Shown here in pieces: positions 29,776 to 41,300 of a stretch of DNA of 64,000 bases (positions are counted from its first letter, which is position 1; each line of letters starts with the position of its first letter). Source of the DNA: Strongylocentrotus droebachiensis (taxonomy: Eukaryota > Echinodermata > Echinoidea > Camarodonta > Strongylocentrotidae). The DNA is taken from assembly GCA_035222895.1 (NCBI GenBank), contig JAVYIG010001834.1, positions 1 to 64,000 of the forward strand. Direction: 5' to 3'. Below the pieces are notes generated by a model that did no database searches, was not told the DNA's origin, and saw nothing but the letters and a program-made list of their open reading frames with translations. The position numbers and the translations under genes are program-made.

Positions 29776-32700
29776 CTACGCATAGTCGGAATCTTCAGAG
29801 ACAGAGTCTTGATCATTATCGATATCCGAATCGGAGTCAGACTGTGGAGATTGGTCATCTGCTGGTATTAGGTTGGTCAAACGTGTAGGCAATGCAGGCT
29901 TGGTGTATCGAAGTGGGATGCAGTTGCCATCTTCCATGTGCCATCCATGGTGGAGAGGTGATGGAGGAGCATCTGGACTCCTGAAGTTCAGGAAGATGTA
30001 TGCCTGATAGTTGGCTCGTCTGACCTTCATCTGATGTGAGTCGCAATCAGGTGGCATTCTCTGTGTTGCTTTTTTCTTCATACTCTCCCACTTCTTTGCT
30101 CTTGCCTCTGCTAAACTTGTACTAGTTTTGTCTTTGTAGATGAACTTAATTGTGAATTGCTCCATGTCGATTTGGGTGTCTTCTGATACAGGCAGCTGTT
30201 TCCCAAGTCCTTGGAGCAAACTCCTTCCTTCCTCTGACTTCATTGCCGATTCAAAGATGGATGGTTTGCCATGGCCATAGAAGCCAGAGACAGCGTCTGC
30301 ACCAGTATGAACATGAAAGGGGACAATGACATCTGCCACTTCAGGACTGCAAAGCTTCTTACAGTCATAGACGAAGCCCTTCCTCTTGATGCCTAATGGT
30401 CCTTCAATCTGATGGGCTGCGTATGCTGCTAGAACCATAACATCTGTGTCTTCTGCATCGATAACAACAGTGTCTTCCACACCTGACTGTCTTAGTTGGT
30501 AATACACATAGAGAAGGATGGTGTCCGCTTCTGTGTGTTGGCATGTGAATTGCTCTAATTCTGTGCCCTTCTGCAGATCTGAGCAACGATCTCTCACTGA
30601 GTATATATATAAGTCGTCTCTGGGTGTTCTAATGACATGATCTTGAACTCTGCATTCAGAAACTGTTGGAGCCGAACTTTGTTGCCTGGATTTTTTAACA
30701 TATCATTGAACAGCCTGGATGTTGGCAGTGGATCATCTCTTCTCATAAATACATTTCGGCTACCTCCTACATAAGTAACGCCTGTACGCCTCTGATGTTC
30801 ACTATCCTTGATACTCTCATCTAGGTCATAGGGATCATTCACAAAGAAAATTGTGGTCGCCTTTCTGTGACGACCTGCAACTGTGTTGTAAATCTTGTTT
30901 GCATAATCGCCCCACGTGTAATCTGTACCATCCTGCTTCTATCTATCCTCTGCTGATAGAGTACTAAGTCTCCAAATGAATCCCATGTCGACGAGTGCAA
31001 TGTAGTTGTTAAGCGAGTTTATCTCCTCAAGATTGAGCTTGTCAACCAACTTTGATTTCATCACCTTTCTCAGTGTTCCGTTCACGTTAAAGATAGGTAG
31101 ACATTCATCTGTAACACGATATTGCATTACATCGCTCAGTCGAAATGTGTCCTCACATTTCTGAGCAAGAGAGATTACCTCTGTCATGGCCTTGTTCTCC
31201 ATTGCATCAGTCTTTGTAACCCGAGATGTTCCTTTAACAATTGGTGGCTTGGTGAAACTGCAGCGTGAATTCCTGTGCATCGTGTCATCAAAGTTCTTCT
31301 CATCGGAAAACATCCTCTCTTTGAAAAATGATTGAACAAGCACTTCACCATCTTTGTGCGCATTCTCAAAGTCAACGACCAGCTGATCGGATGCCATCAT
31401 ACCAGACTGCAGAGACCTCAATGTTGGCTTGGTCTCATCAAACGGGTCACAGTCAAACTCACCCAGGCATTTGTCCAGATCTTGAACCCCTTTCTCATAT
31501 CTCTGCAGTCTCTTCTTGCAATTTTCTCTGTGATCCTTAGAAGAGTCTTTGATGTTTGCCAGTACATGCAAGGAGTTTCTCACTTTGTTGCAAGCATTTG
31601 TGGTTTTTGTGTGTGCAAGTAACATCTTTTCGTTCTTCATGATATGTTTCCATCCTGCTTTCATCTTTGAACCCTTATTCATGGTCATCATCTCTATCCA
31701 TAGATCTAGGGGTAAACAGGAATATGGTTTCCCGGTCATTGATTGGGAGAACAACCCCTCTTTCAAGTAGGTTTCCTTCTCTTCTGGTAGACTTGAGATC
31801 TCGAGCCAAAACTTAACCAGCCACTTGCTGTATTTGTCATTATCGTAGATGCGCAACCATGGAAACATCATCCTGAGAGAAGCTTTGAACGAATCCCAGT
31901 TTTGTGTCCGCAGAGCATGTATGTTCATGAGCAGTATTTCCACCATGTCCATGAAGCTTAGCCAGAACCTAGCCATTGGAGAATCAGATGCTTCAACGCT
32001 TTCAAATGCCTTTGTCACAAAAGATGTAAATTCTTCATTTTCCAGGAGATCTGCAGCTGCTGCTTGCAACTGCGCTTGTGAACATGTAGATGGATTTTTG
32101 AGAATCTCAAGGCTGACTTTAAGATCAGGTGACAGATCTACCCCACTGGAAAGTTCATGTCGAATGACTCTGCGCATGAGTACCTCATACATGAGAGTGA
32201 GACATCTTATGCTCCTGTTGTAGTGCTTCCCACGAAGTGCCTGGTCAACCGAACCTTCTGCGATGATGTCTGTTGCGACAAGAATGTCAGATAATCCCGA
32301 GCCTTGAAAGCGCTTGTTGATTGCTGATATGAATGACAATTGAGTGTGGAATGGACCAAGGACAGGGAGGATAAGCTCAAATTTGGCTTGATTCTCATTC
32401 TTTAGTTGTACCATCAATGCATACACAGGTTGGTCACCAACAAGCTGAATGAATGGCATTGACTTGGCTACAGCTGCAGAAACCATCCTACACATGACCT
32501 CATGAACTACTGATTTCTGAGGTGGCTTTGGAAATGTCAGGAAATAGTGAGCAGAACTCTTTGTAACATTTCCCTGGATTTTCGCCTGGAAGCCAGTGAA
32601 ACCTCCAACCTTTTGATCAGGAACTTGGATGTTATGTCCTGCATTATTAGTCCGAGCCAATGAATGCACTGCACTCCTCTTTCTTTGCCCACAACTCGTC

Positions 32701-33161
32701 GGAAGAGATGTATCAACTTCAGTACGCACTTCTGGCTGACCACGTTTTACTGTTTTGTATGGATGTACTTTGAGCTGTTCAGAAGTTACTTGTTTTAGGT
32801 CATCGGACTTGACCAACTGAAGAGGGGAGCATTCGTCTCCTGTGGCTGTGAAGTGATCAGGCTGGACAAACATAACATTAGTTCGATGAGATGTATCTGC
32901 CCCAGTAAGTGTGTCATCCTTAAAGTCATCATTGTCCAAGATGCCAGTACCTGGAAAACCTTCTGCTATTGCATCTGGGCAGGTTGAGTCTTCCTTTACT
33001 GCATGCATGGCCCATGAATCGTATAGACGTAGAGTATCACTGTAGCTAATTCCCAAACCGAATTTCTTGAGAATGTCAGAGATTTCACGCCTAATTCGGG
33101 TTAAGCCATGCAACGTGACTGACAAGCATGTTTGAAATGTTTTGCCCCCAAATGACCTCAT
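29776..33161 (-). pseudogene. PIN/FEN-nuclease-like transposon protein, one stop and one frameshift
   Basis: Reads from ATG at 33,161 to a stop at 29,776, about 1,130 codons. The 740-codon first part ends at a TAG (30,939-30,941) and then continues in the same frame to 30,594 (TDYTWGDYANK onward). Near a TATATATA run at ~30,600 the frame shifts to the last part (30,597-29,776). That last part has CQHTEADT, DAEDTDVMVL and HVHTGADAVSGF, acidic blocks spaced like the metal-binding residues of PIN/FEN/XPG nucleases, then the family ending GWHMEDGNCIPL and an acidic Ser/Asp tail. The central part has IQLVGDQPVYAL and LPVLGPFHTQLSF, recognisable from a widespread uncharacterised invertebrate protein family. 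Only two lesions in ~3.4 kb suggest recent loss. No CXC domain follows the ending. Confidence 0.68.
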
Positions 33162-33634
33162 ATGACCTTATTTTGACCCCTTATATCTACTGAATACGGT
33201 TTTTTCAGGTAGAAATTATCTCATTCAAATTTCTAAATAAAAATACATATAAATAGACACAAAAAACATGAAAATTGATCGATCCTAACACTTTTAGTGT
33301 ATTTTGCCCTCAAATGAAAGTTCGTTGACCTTTTGACTTTTCCGGCCATAACTTCTTAACGGGAGGTCAGGGGTATATGGTCATGTACACTTTTTTGTTC
33401 AGTATGACGAGACAAACAATTTGACATGTCTTTTAACATAATCAGGGCATTTAAAAAAAATGACCCCCTATTGACCCCATTTTGACCTTATTTTGACCCC
33501 TACGAGAGTTGCCGGGGGTTAGGAGGGGACTACCCAAGCTAATTTTAATCATTGACCTCCAAACAACTCAAAAACACTTAAAAACCTTTGTCCCCGAAAA
33601 ATATCAGCGGGGTCTACACACTTTGACTCTACTA
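33155..33634 (-). repeat. Right ~480-bp TIR of the 4.8-kb element
   Basis: Inverted partner of 28,818-29,298. Its inner edge overlaps the ATG of the nuclease-like gene, so the promoter of that gene must lie in the terminal repeat. Confidence 0.88.
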
Positions 33635-33652
33635 CATGTATTGCGTGCTTAA

Positions 33653-34297
33653 GGGCCTATCTCACTGAGCGGCGAATGCTTGCGAACGTAGCGAATTTGG
33701 ATTCGCCAACTTTTCTGACGAATGTTGGCGAAAATCAGCGACATTAAGTGACGTTTAGCGACAATTAGCAACATTTGAGCGAATGTCTCCGAAAGTGTTT
33801 TCGAAAGGCAGTTGGCGACTATTAGCGACTGTAAGCAAATGTTAGCGACAGTTTTTGCGAACTTTAGCAACCATTTGCCAATCCTTTGCCACTATTTGTG
33901 AACGTTTGAGACCTTTTGCTAACTACTGGTACTCAATGGGTCGATTTTATAAAGGAACCATATGGTAACGTGGTCGCTAGCTTTGGCGAAACACAGAGAA
34001 CTGACGAAAACAAAGAGCAAAACCATTTAACAACCGTTTGCAAAGGCTTACGACTGTTTTGCAAACGCTTGCAACTGTTTTGCAAACGCTTACAACTGTT
34101 TGCAAACGTTTGCGGAAAAATAAATTCGCAAAGAAATTTTGAACATGTTCAAAATTTCTTTGCGACAAGAAAAACTGTTAACAACAAAGAAAACTGTTTG
34201 CGATCTTTCTTGCAACCTTTTACAACATTTTACAAACTCTGGCGAAACCCCAAATTCGCTACGTTCGCAAGCATTCGCCGCTCAGTGAGATAGGCCC
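33653..34297. mobile_element. 645-bp TTAA-type non-autonomous transposon (Kolobok-like)
   Basis: Flanked by TTAA (33,649-33,652 and 34,298-34,301). Inverted ends GGGCCTATCTCACTGAGC continue through GGCGAATGCTTGCGAACG for ~50 bp. The interior repeats GCGA/TTTGCGAA motifs in both orientations, with AGCGAC.TTAGCGAC modules on the left and CTGTTTTGCAAACGCTT modules on the right. No gene. TTAA and GGG ends fit Kolobok; piggyBac is the alternative. Confidence 0.8.
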
Positions 34298-34357
34298 TTA
34301 AGGAAGGAAGAAAGAAAGGCCTTAAAATGGACCAGAAACGGACAAAATGGCGCCTGT

Positions 34358-35085
34358 TGTCTTCAGAAATGTCTTTATTGCTTGAAGGTCCACTGAGTAT
34401 TAATGAAGTCTATACTATATTAAAACATAATATGAAAAACAATAAATCCCCTGGGCAAGATGGCTGTAGAATGTTACCGTTTCTTTAGGAAAGATATACA
34501 ATATTTCATAGTAAAGTCATTGAACCACGCTTATTTTAAAGGACACCTATCACAATCGCAAAAATTGGGGACTATTCTAAAAAGAAACAAGTCTAGAGAT
34601 TTACTTAAAAACTGGCGCTTGATTTCCTTTCTTGACGTTATTTATAAACTATAGCCTCCGGTTGTATAGCAAATATACTAAAAGGGTTTTTGTCTCCTTT
34701 TATGCACGAAAATCAAAAGGGATTTCTAAAACGTCGTTTTATTGGGGAAAATAAACGTTTATTATGATAACGACGTATTATTTTACACTGATATAACGAA
34801 TATAGCTGGCATATTACTCGTTATTGATTTCGAAAAGGCATTCGACTCTGTGTCTCATACATTACTCCATAAAGTTTTGGATTTTGTTCAACTTAGTCCA
34901 TCTTTTCAGAAATGGATTAGGCCTACATTGTTTTATGAAAATACTTCTTCGTGTGTCCTGCTAAACAGCACTGTACAGATGGATTTTTCTTCTCAGGGTG
35001 ATCCTTGGTCGCCGTACCTGTTTTTGTTAGTAAATAAAATACTTGGTATCCTGATGCGTAGTGCACCTTCCCCTTTTCATAATTA
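34358..35085 (+). pseudogene. LINE reverse-transcriptase fragment (L1/Tx1-like), copy 1
   Basis: Frames contain LLEGPLSINEVYTILKHNMK, NKSPGQDG (RT N-terminal signature), then LVIDFEKAFDSVSHTLLHKV (RT block with the first catalytic Asp), SFQKWIRPTLFYENTSSCV and SQGDPWSPYLFLLVNKILGI. This is the L1/Tx1-type order. Both ends are truncated: the YxDD block is absent, cut at 35,062. The fragment is nearly identical to 56,101-56,805 and shares the same stop (AAACTATAG) and the same deletion between the N-terminal and palm parts. Confidence 0.8.
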
Positions 35086-35700
35086 CTCATTTACATCTCC
35101 GATAAAGACCCCCGTTAAAATCTGATCGATGCCCCTTTTCTTTTAACTAACTAATTTTCCTTTACTTTAGGTGCCCCTTTTCATATCTGGTCAGTTCCTA
35201 TTTCATGTGCGATCAGAGCCCCTTTTCACCTCTGATAATTGCTTTTTTAACAATGATACTTGCCCCTTTTCCTCTCGAATGAGGGACCTATCCCTTTAAA
35301 AAAAAATGTCCCTTTTCACCTTTTATAAATGCTCCTATCAAAATCTGATGGGTGCCCCTTTTCCGAAGAAAAATTCCCATTTCCCATTGCCCTTTTTTCA
35401 ATCCTGGTGAGTGCCTCTTTTTGTAGGTTTCAAAGGTCCCCAAGTTTCACCTCTGATAATTATCCTATATATGTACTTTGACACGTCCTCCTTTTCTTTT
35501 CTAATAAGTGTCTTATCCCTTTCGATAAGTGTCCCCTTTTCCTCTAATTATTAAACTACGTCCCTAATTTAATTTTCCCCAAAGCTCGCTCGCTACGCTC
35601 TTTTGCATTTATAGATGATATAATTATGTTACTTATCAAGGGTCTTTTCAGTCTTCCTTTATGAGAGTGTGCTTATACCCCCATCAGGATTGTTTTTCCC
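35086..35700. repeat. Degenerate tgcccctttt repeat, copy 2
   Basis: Short motifs such as GATGCCCCTTTTC and TCTGATAATTG, with the right end CAAAGCTCGCTCGC, GCATTTATAGATGATATA, GGTCTTTTCAGTCTTCC. It parallels 2,000-2,660 and begins exactly where the LINE fragment stops. Confidence 0.7.
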
Positions 35701-36084
35701 CCTTATAAGATGTAATCTTTCGCACTGTGATCTTTATTTGTTTCCTCGCTCGCATCGCTCGCTCGCAAAAGAACTTTCAGACCATCACACCCAACTGCAA
35801 AAGTATGATACTTAAGCAATATATTGTATGGTATATAAAGGGAAACAAATATTGAAATCATCCCTGATAATGTAATCACAATATAGAGGTATATACCAAT
35901 GTCTATGAAAAAAAAATGGATTTTCGCTTTTGAGATATACCTTTATATGTGCTCCTTTTTTAAAAACAGAAAGTGCCCTTTTTGTTCCCCCCCCCCCCAC
36001 TCTGGAAGTCGTTCAGCCACCCCTGCCTGAAGCATTACTTCTAATATTGACAATGAAAAATGCATTTTTACCAGTCGGTCTTAA

Positions 36085-36461
36085 AGGGATCCGTTAACTT
36101 TGTCTCAGATTCTGAAACAAAATTCAGGATTTAGCTCATGATGCAATGATAATTATAAACTTTTAGGTCAGTCAGGAATCCCATGACTTTTACAAGCCGA
36201 TCGCTTGTCTAATTATCAAGATATTTATGATTGGAATTACAAATTTTGAAAACCGTTCGCCTGACGGTTTTCATAACACTACAGTCTATTGGGGAAAAAG
36301 AGTATGGTAAAACCGGTCACTCAAAGATTTTTACTTTTTTGAGGCACTTCTTGATCATTTTGAAGCGCAATTTTTTTAGGGCTTCAATATTACACCATAT
36401 CACAGACACTGATAACGCGTAGGGCCGTGTATCTCAGATTTAACATTGTTAAACGATCCCT
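36085..36461. mobile_element. 377-bp TTAA-type MITE
   Basis: Flanked by TTAA (36,081-36,084 and 36,462-36,465). The ends AGGGATCCGTTAAC and GTTAAACGATCCCT are inverted, extending imperfectly through CTCAGATT. The interior is AT-rich with no gene. Confidence 0.72.
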
Positions 36462-36469
36462 TTAAAACA

Positions 36470-37723
36470 ATATGTGAAAGAATGTAACAGTCTCACCAAA
36501 TGAAAACAGGGTTTAGATATTTAAGATAAAGCATGGTGTTCGTATAGTCTGATTCCCTATCAGTCAACTGTTGATATAAAGATGAGGTGGTTCCGGTTTT
36601 AGATTTTCAACAGAATATTTTACATAAAAGATTCATTGCCGAAATTCCAAATAGTTGCTGACAAATGTTGTACATTTTGTAACAGCAGTGAAGAGACAAT
36701 TTATGCTTATTTTTTGTTACTGTCCGTATTCAAATACAAAATTATAAAAACTTGAGCAATGGTTTTTCAGTAAGATCAATATAAAGGCAAAACTCACAAA
36801 CAAAAATAAATTGTTTGGCTTGAAAGGAGGTCACAACAACGCTTTTAAATGTATCTTAATTATTGTAAGATAAGAAATATGTTCAGCTAAATGCAGAAAT
36901 CAGATACCACTGTTTGAAAAAAGTTATTTCAGCTGTTAAAACGTATTATGATATATTATGAAAAATTCATAGCAGAAACAAATCTTGAAGAAAATGATTC
37001 CCTGAAAAAAATTGTTTCATTTTACCAAATGTTTCTGAGTGTCTATTTTAGTTTGCTTGTTTGTTTTTATGTCATATAGAATTGGTGCACAAATAATATT
37101 TTATCAAGTTAAATATGATGATGATTAATGAATTACAGCATTTGTATGGCGCCATATATCTGTTTAAAAAAAATTCAAAGGCGCGAGCTCCTCCAATAAA
37201 GTTGGCATTTAAATGTCTGAAGGAAGATGTGAGTTTTGAGTGAAGCTTTGAAGTGGTCCATATCTATTATGTCGCTGTGCGGCCGAGGTTATTTTGTAAT
37301 ATTGTCATATTTTATTGTTTGAATATTTTATATGACAAGTCATGGATAAGTGCATGTATCGATATGTTGTGAAAATGACTATGTTGATAATTACTAAAGA
37401 AACACTGTGGAAGGCTATACAGAAAAGAAAAAAATCTTTAGCGTAAAAATATGAAATATGGAATTCTATTTTTTTCTTCACACGCGATGTTTTCCTATGC
37501 ATGAATTTGAATTACTTTCTTTGCCTACCAAACTTGCCATTCATCTTTTAGAGACATGATCATTTAGATAATAAGTGTGTTGACCGTATAATTATATGGG
37601 ATGTATTCTTACACGTCAGTGAAATACATATATACATTCCATAAAAATGTAAACTTGTGGTGAAAATATACACTGTTAAAGTTGAATTTTAGCTACGTTC
37701 TTTATCATCTAAAACCATTCCTA
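36470..37723. other. 5' flank of the sulfotransferase gene, no other gene seen
   Basis: AT-rich. 37,430-37,515 is a diverged relative of 6,520-6,600 and 52,610-52,700 (CACGCGATGTTTTCCTATGC). No clear promoter element could be assigned. Confidence 0.45.
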
Positions 37724-37788
37724 TGTCTCTTTCTTTCTCTCTCTCTCTCTCTTTCTTTCTCTCCCTCTCTCTCTCTCTCTCTCTCTCG

Positions 37789-37827
<39 letters not shown>

Positions 37828-37840
37828 TGTGTGTGTAAGG
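37724..37840. repeat. (TC)n, (TA)n and (TG)n compound microsatellite
   Basis: CT-rich run of about 65 bp, GATTTA, about 15 TA units, then TGTGTGTG. It lies about 100 bp upstream of the sulfotransferase ATG, so it may be in the 5' UTR or promoter. Confidence 0.9.
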
Positions 37841-37935
37841 GTATTATCATTATCACTATGGTAGAACAACCGGTACAAAATCGCAATGTCCAATGCGTAT
37901 GTCAAAATTGAAGCAGACAGGAAATACCAGACACT

Positions 37936-38307
37936 ATGTCACCCAACTTTCATTATTGTATCCCCCTCTCAAAACAGCTTCGAGTGAAGAATATTGTCAC
38001 TTTGGTGATCATATTCTGCGTGGTATTATTTTTGGTATACCTTGAATCCAGGGATGAATCATCGAGAGCGATTCCGCACCAAGCAAACAACCAGGAGTAT
38101 ACCAAGGGCGTATGGGAAGAACATGAACCACAGGACCAGGGGCGTGATACACTGGTTCGAATTTCTCATATTGCTGACCCAGACATGTCAGAAAAGTTGA
38201 GTGAGGAAGACCATGATGAGAGAGGAATGGATGCACATCCCTCACTCAAAATCCAAACGCCATTGTTACGCCATATTCCTTCTGACGTCATAAGCATGGC
38301 ACCTGAT
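37936..38307 (+). CDS. CHST15-like: Sulfotransferase exon 1 (cytosolic tail, membrane anchor, stem)
   Basis: ATG, then a hydrophobic segment NIVTLVIIFCVVLFLVYLE. Ends before GTGAGT in phase 0. Assigned by position and membrane topology; the stem is not conserved enough to prove it. The next coding exon needs phase 2. Confidence 0.6.
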
Positions 38308-41300
38308 GTGAGTATATTTATCCATTCACTATTATCTATTTATGGCAAATGTGTTGTACAAAACTGTTTATTAAGTTTGGATTTTAATCGTGTCTCCCAG
38401 TCCCCTCCGTACAACCATGGACCTACTACAAATGGACACTGATCGGTACCATAATGCATTCATGCACCTGACTCTGTCAAAAGTCATCATAATGACATTC
38501 CAAACATGCTTCCAAGCTTTGATCTCATCACGACCTCCGCCAGTTAGCCATAAAAAACCAAAAACTGTGCCTTGAAGAATCTACAAAATGCCTGCGCAAA
38601 AGAAACTGAATCGCTTAAAATCACGGAAATGCATGTGTAGTTGTGGTGTATATTATGAATATTGACGTATATGAAGTTTCCAATAGGAAATTAGAAGTAG
38701 TTTACAAGAGAAACCTGTAAATTTGGCTAAAACACAATTATTTTAAACTCCATTAAAAAACTTATCCTATCCATTTCCAAGGAATAGAAGGTAATAGGAC
38801 AATAAAGAATATGTCTTTTTCAAAGCTTGGCAAGTCCAAATGTATGTCCACTTCTTTAATAACCAATCTAATATCACACAAATTGTCATAATTTGGCGTT
38901 CACTGCCCCTCTAACTGGTCTTAAATCACGATACTTTTCTTGCAGCTACACGCTGGGCCCTGGCCCAGCGAAAAGAATCTGAAGAAATGTAAAAGGCTTT
39001 TTTTTATCTGCAATGATGCGTGATTACATAATCAACATTGTCGCGTCAAATAAATGTCCTCATCAACATAATCAGGTGGCGGTGGTCATGATGTAATCAA
39101 AGAAAGACTCTCATCATTAGCCCATCTGTATTAATAACCCCCTGTGTGTGAGTGAGTGTGCGTGTGTGTGTGTGCGAGTGTGTCGTGTGCATGTGTGCGC
39201 GTGCGCATGTGCCGTCGATCACTCCCGACGGGCAATTATCAGAGGTGAAGGGGGCACTTCTTGTAAATGAAAAAGGGCACTAATGAGAATGGATAAGGGG
39301 CACTATAATTGCAAAGGAAAAGGGCACTTTTCGAAGGAAAAGAGGCACCTATAAGATTTTAATAGGAGCATTGATCAAAGGTGAAATGGGTATTTATGAG
39401 AAGGGGAAAAGGCTATTATGGGGGAAATGGGGTCGGGGAACATATCCCAAGTTAAAAGGGCACGTGTAAAAAAAAAGGGGGGGCTCTTATCCGAATGGAA
39501 AAGGGCACTCATTAGAAGGGGAGGTGGACTTCTTACGAAGTCAAAGGAGAATCTGTCAAAGTCACTTTTCCTATGTAATAAAAGGGCACTTGAAAATGGG
39601 GGACCACTCATTAGAAGGGGAGGTGGACTTCTTACGAAGTCAAAGGAAAATGGGGGACCACTCATTAGAAGGGGAGGTGGACTTCTTACGAAGTCAAAGG
39701 AGAATCTGTCAAAGTCACTTTTCCTATGTAATAAAAGGGCACTTGAAAATGGGGGACCACCCCCCCCCCCCCCCCTCTGCCCCTGGGAGCGCTGCATCTG
39801 TCCCGGAGTTAGACTATAATGTACAATATCTATCGAAATATTGAGATAAAGCATGAGTGGGCCTAATTGTTCAGGACCATCTTACCCTGTCAAAAGGATA
39901 CACTGTGTTACAGTAAACCTCGCTCAAATCTATCCTCACATTATAAAGTCTTCAAAGATTATCAAAGAATTATAGGCCTCAATAATAATTATACGTACAC
40001 TTTTTATTCTCCCAAATCGCAGATTTTCGAAACAGTTCCTCGTCAGTTTTTGCCGAATTACAAGAGTCCATGTTGGTTCAACAAACAGAATGAACTCTAC
40101 TGCTTGCCATATTTCTATATCATTGGTATGGCTAAATGCGGTACAACAGATCTGTGGGATAAGATCACCCAACACCCACATGTCCTGGCAAGCGTCCCGA
40201 AGGAACCACATTGGTGGGCTAGACGTAGGCGTGGGCTTTATACAAATAAATCACCGATTCACCAAAAGGAAGGTAGGTTTCAGAACTAGGCTAACATTAT
40301 TCTTCAATGGTTTAATACCAATACGTCATGATTATACGAGGAACTATTGGACATGATATGTATTGTTATATCCACGACTTCATTCAATAAAGCCTTCGTC
40401 AGAGTAAGTATCGTTGTTTCCATGCACCCCCCCCCCCTCCCCCCGCTTTTATTACCCTTTTACACACATAATGAAGCTGAATATAGACATTACAAAGACT
40501 GATATTCATATCAATATTAATCTATATAATTATGACGACATGGTAAAAGTTCTGATGAAATTATGAAGAAACGTCAATACCTCAGTCACACTACCGAGAC
40601 CGACAACAGACCGAACAAACAATTGCATTACCCCCCAGTGGCTTTAAATCAGTCTGTTTGGAGTCGGTGTTGAGTCGGTTTGGCGGTGTGACTGAGGTTT
40701 GTGACGCGAATGACAGAGATCGGAGACTCATTTGTCCCCGTTCTTCTACCCCCGAAGCATTTCTTTAACCCCTCTCCGTATCTTTACCACATTAAACAGC
40801 ACGTCAAATAAGCAAGATGATAGGAGAGAAAGAAGACTCGTCTATCGACTGGTATCTCAACTGGTTCAAGACTTTTGGGGTTAAATCGATTGAGTCAAGT
40901 CCTTCTCAGAACGCTGACGGTGATGTCACTTTCCCCAAGGTTTTCGGTAAGCTGTCAGGACGTGTCTGTAGTTCTACTCTACATTGTGCTTAGTCATGTG
41001 TCTCGAATTATATCGCGGAAGCAGCTAGGGGGAGGGGCGTTTCTATACTCGGAAGGGCCAACCGTTTGTCACAGGAGAAGGAAAAACATTAAACATTGCC
41101 CAGAAGGAAAACAATCCTGATTTTGCATCATAAAACTGAGGGGAAACTGCTAAGATGGAATAAAATGCAGAAAACAGTGTGAGGCCAATTACCTATTGCA
41201 GAAAGGATATTTGCTTATGTCACGAATGGGTATATTTTTAGTGCGCATCAGATAAGGAGGGATATTTTTTCTCTTGCTAGGGGCATTCTTTTGCCGCTGG

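Larger units (their letters stand above)
28818..33634. mobile_element. 4,817-bp TIR transposon with a PIN/FEN-nuclease-like gene (Academ-like?)
   Basis: The ends are inverted repeats of about 480 bp starting TAGTAGAGTCAAAGTGTG (28,818-29,298 and 33,155-33,634), flanked by CAT on both sides (28,815-28,817 and 33,635-33,637). The interior is a single minus-strand gene (29,776-33,161). Long, well-matched terminal repeats and a nearly intact gene suggest fairly recent activity. A 3-bp duplication and a FEN/XPG-like nuclease are features reported for Academ transposons, so Academ or a relative is my best guess; I cannot confirm this without a profile search. It interrupts or ends the Helitron-like element. 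Confidence 0.78.

Noticed and set aside
30404-32398. Secondary ORFs on both strands across the nuclease-like gene
   Set aside because: They are shadow frames of the long minus-strand gene.
38390-38575. ORF just after sulfotransferase exon 1 as an extra exon
   Set aside because: An acceptor-like TCTCCCAG exists but no matching donor gives phase 2, and the peptide resembles nothing in the family.
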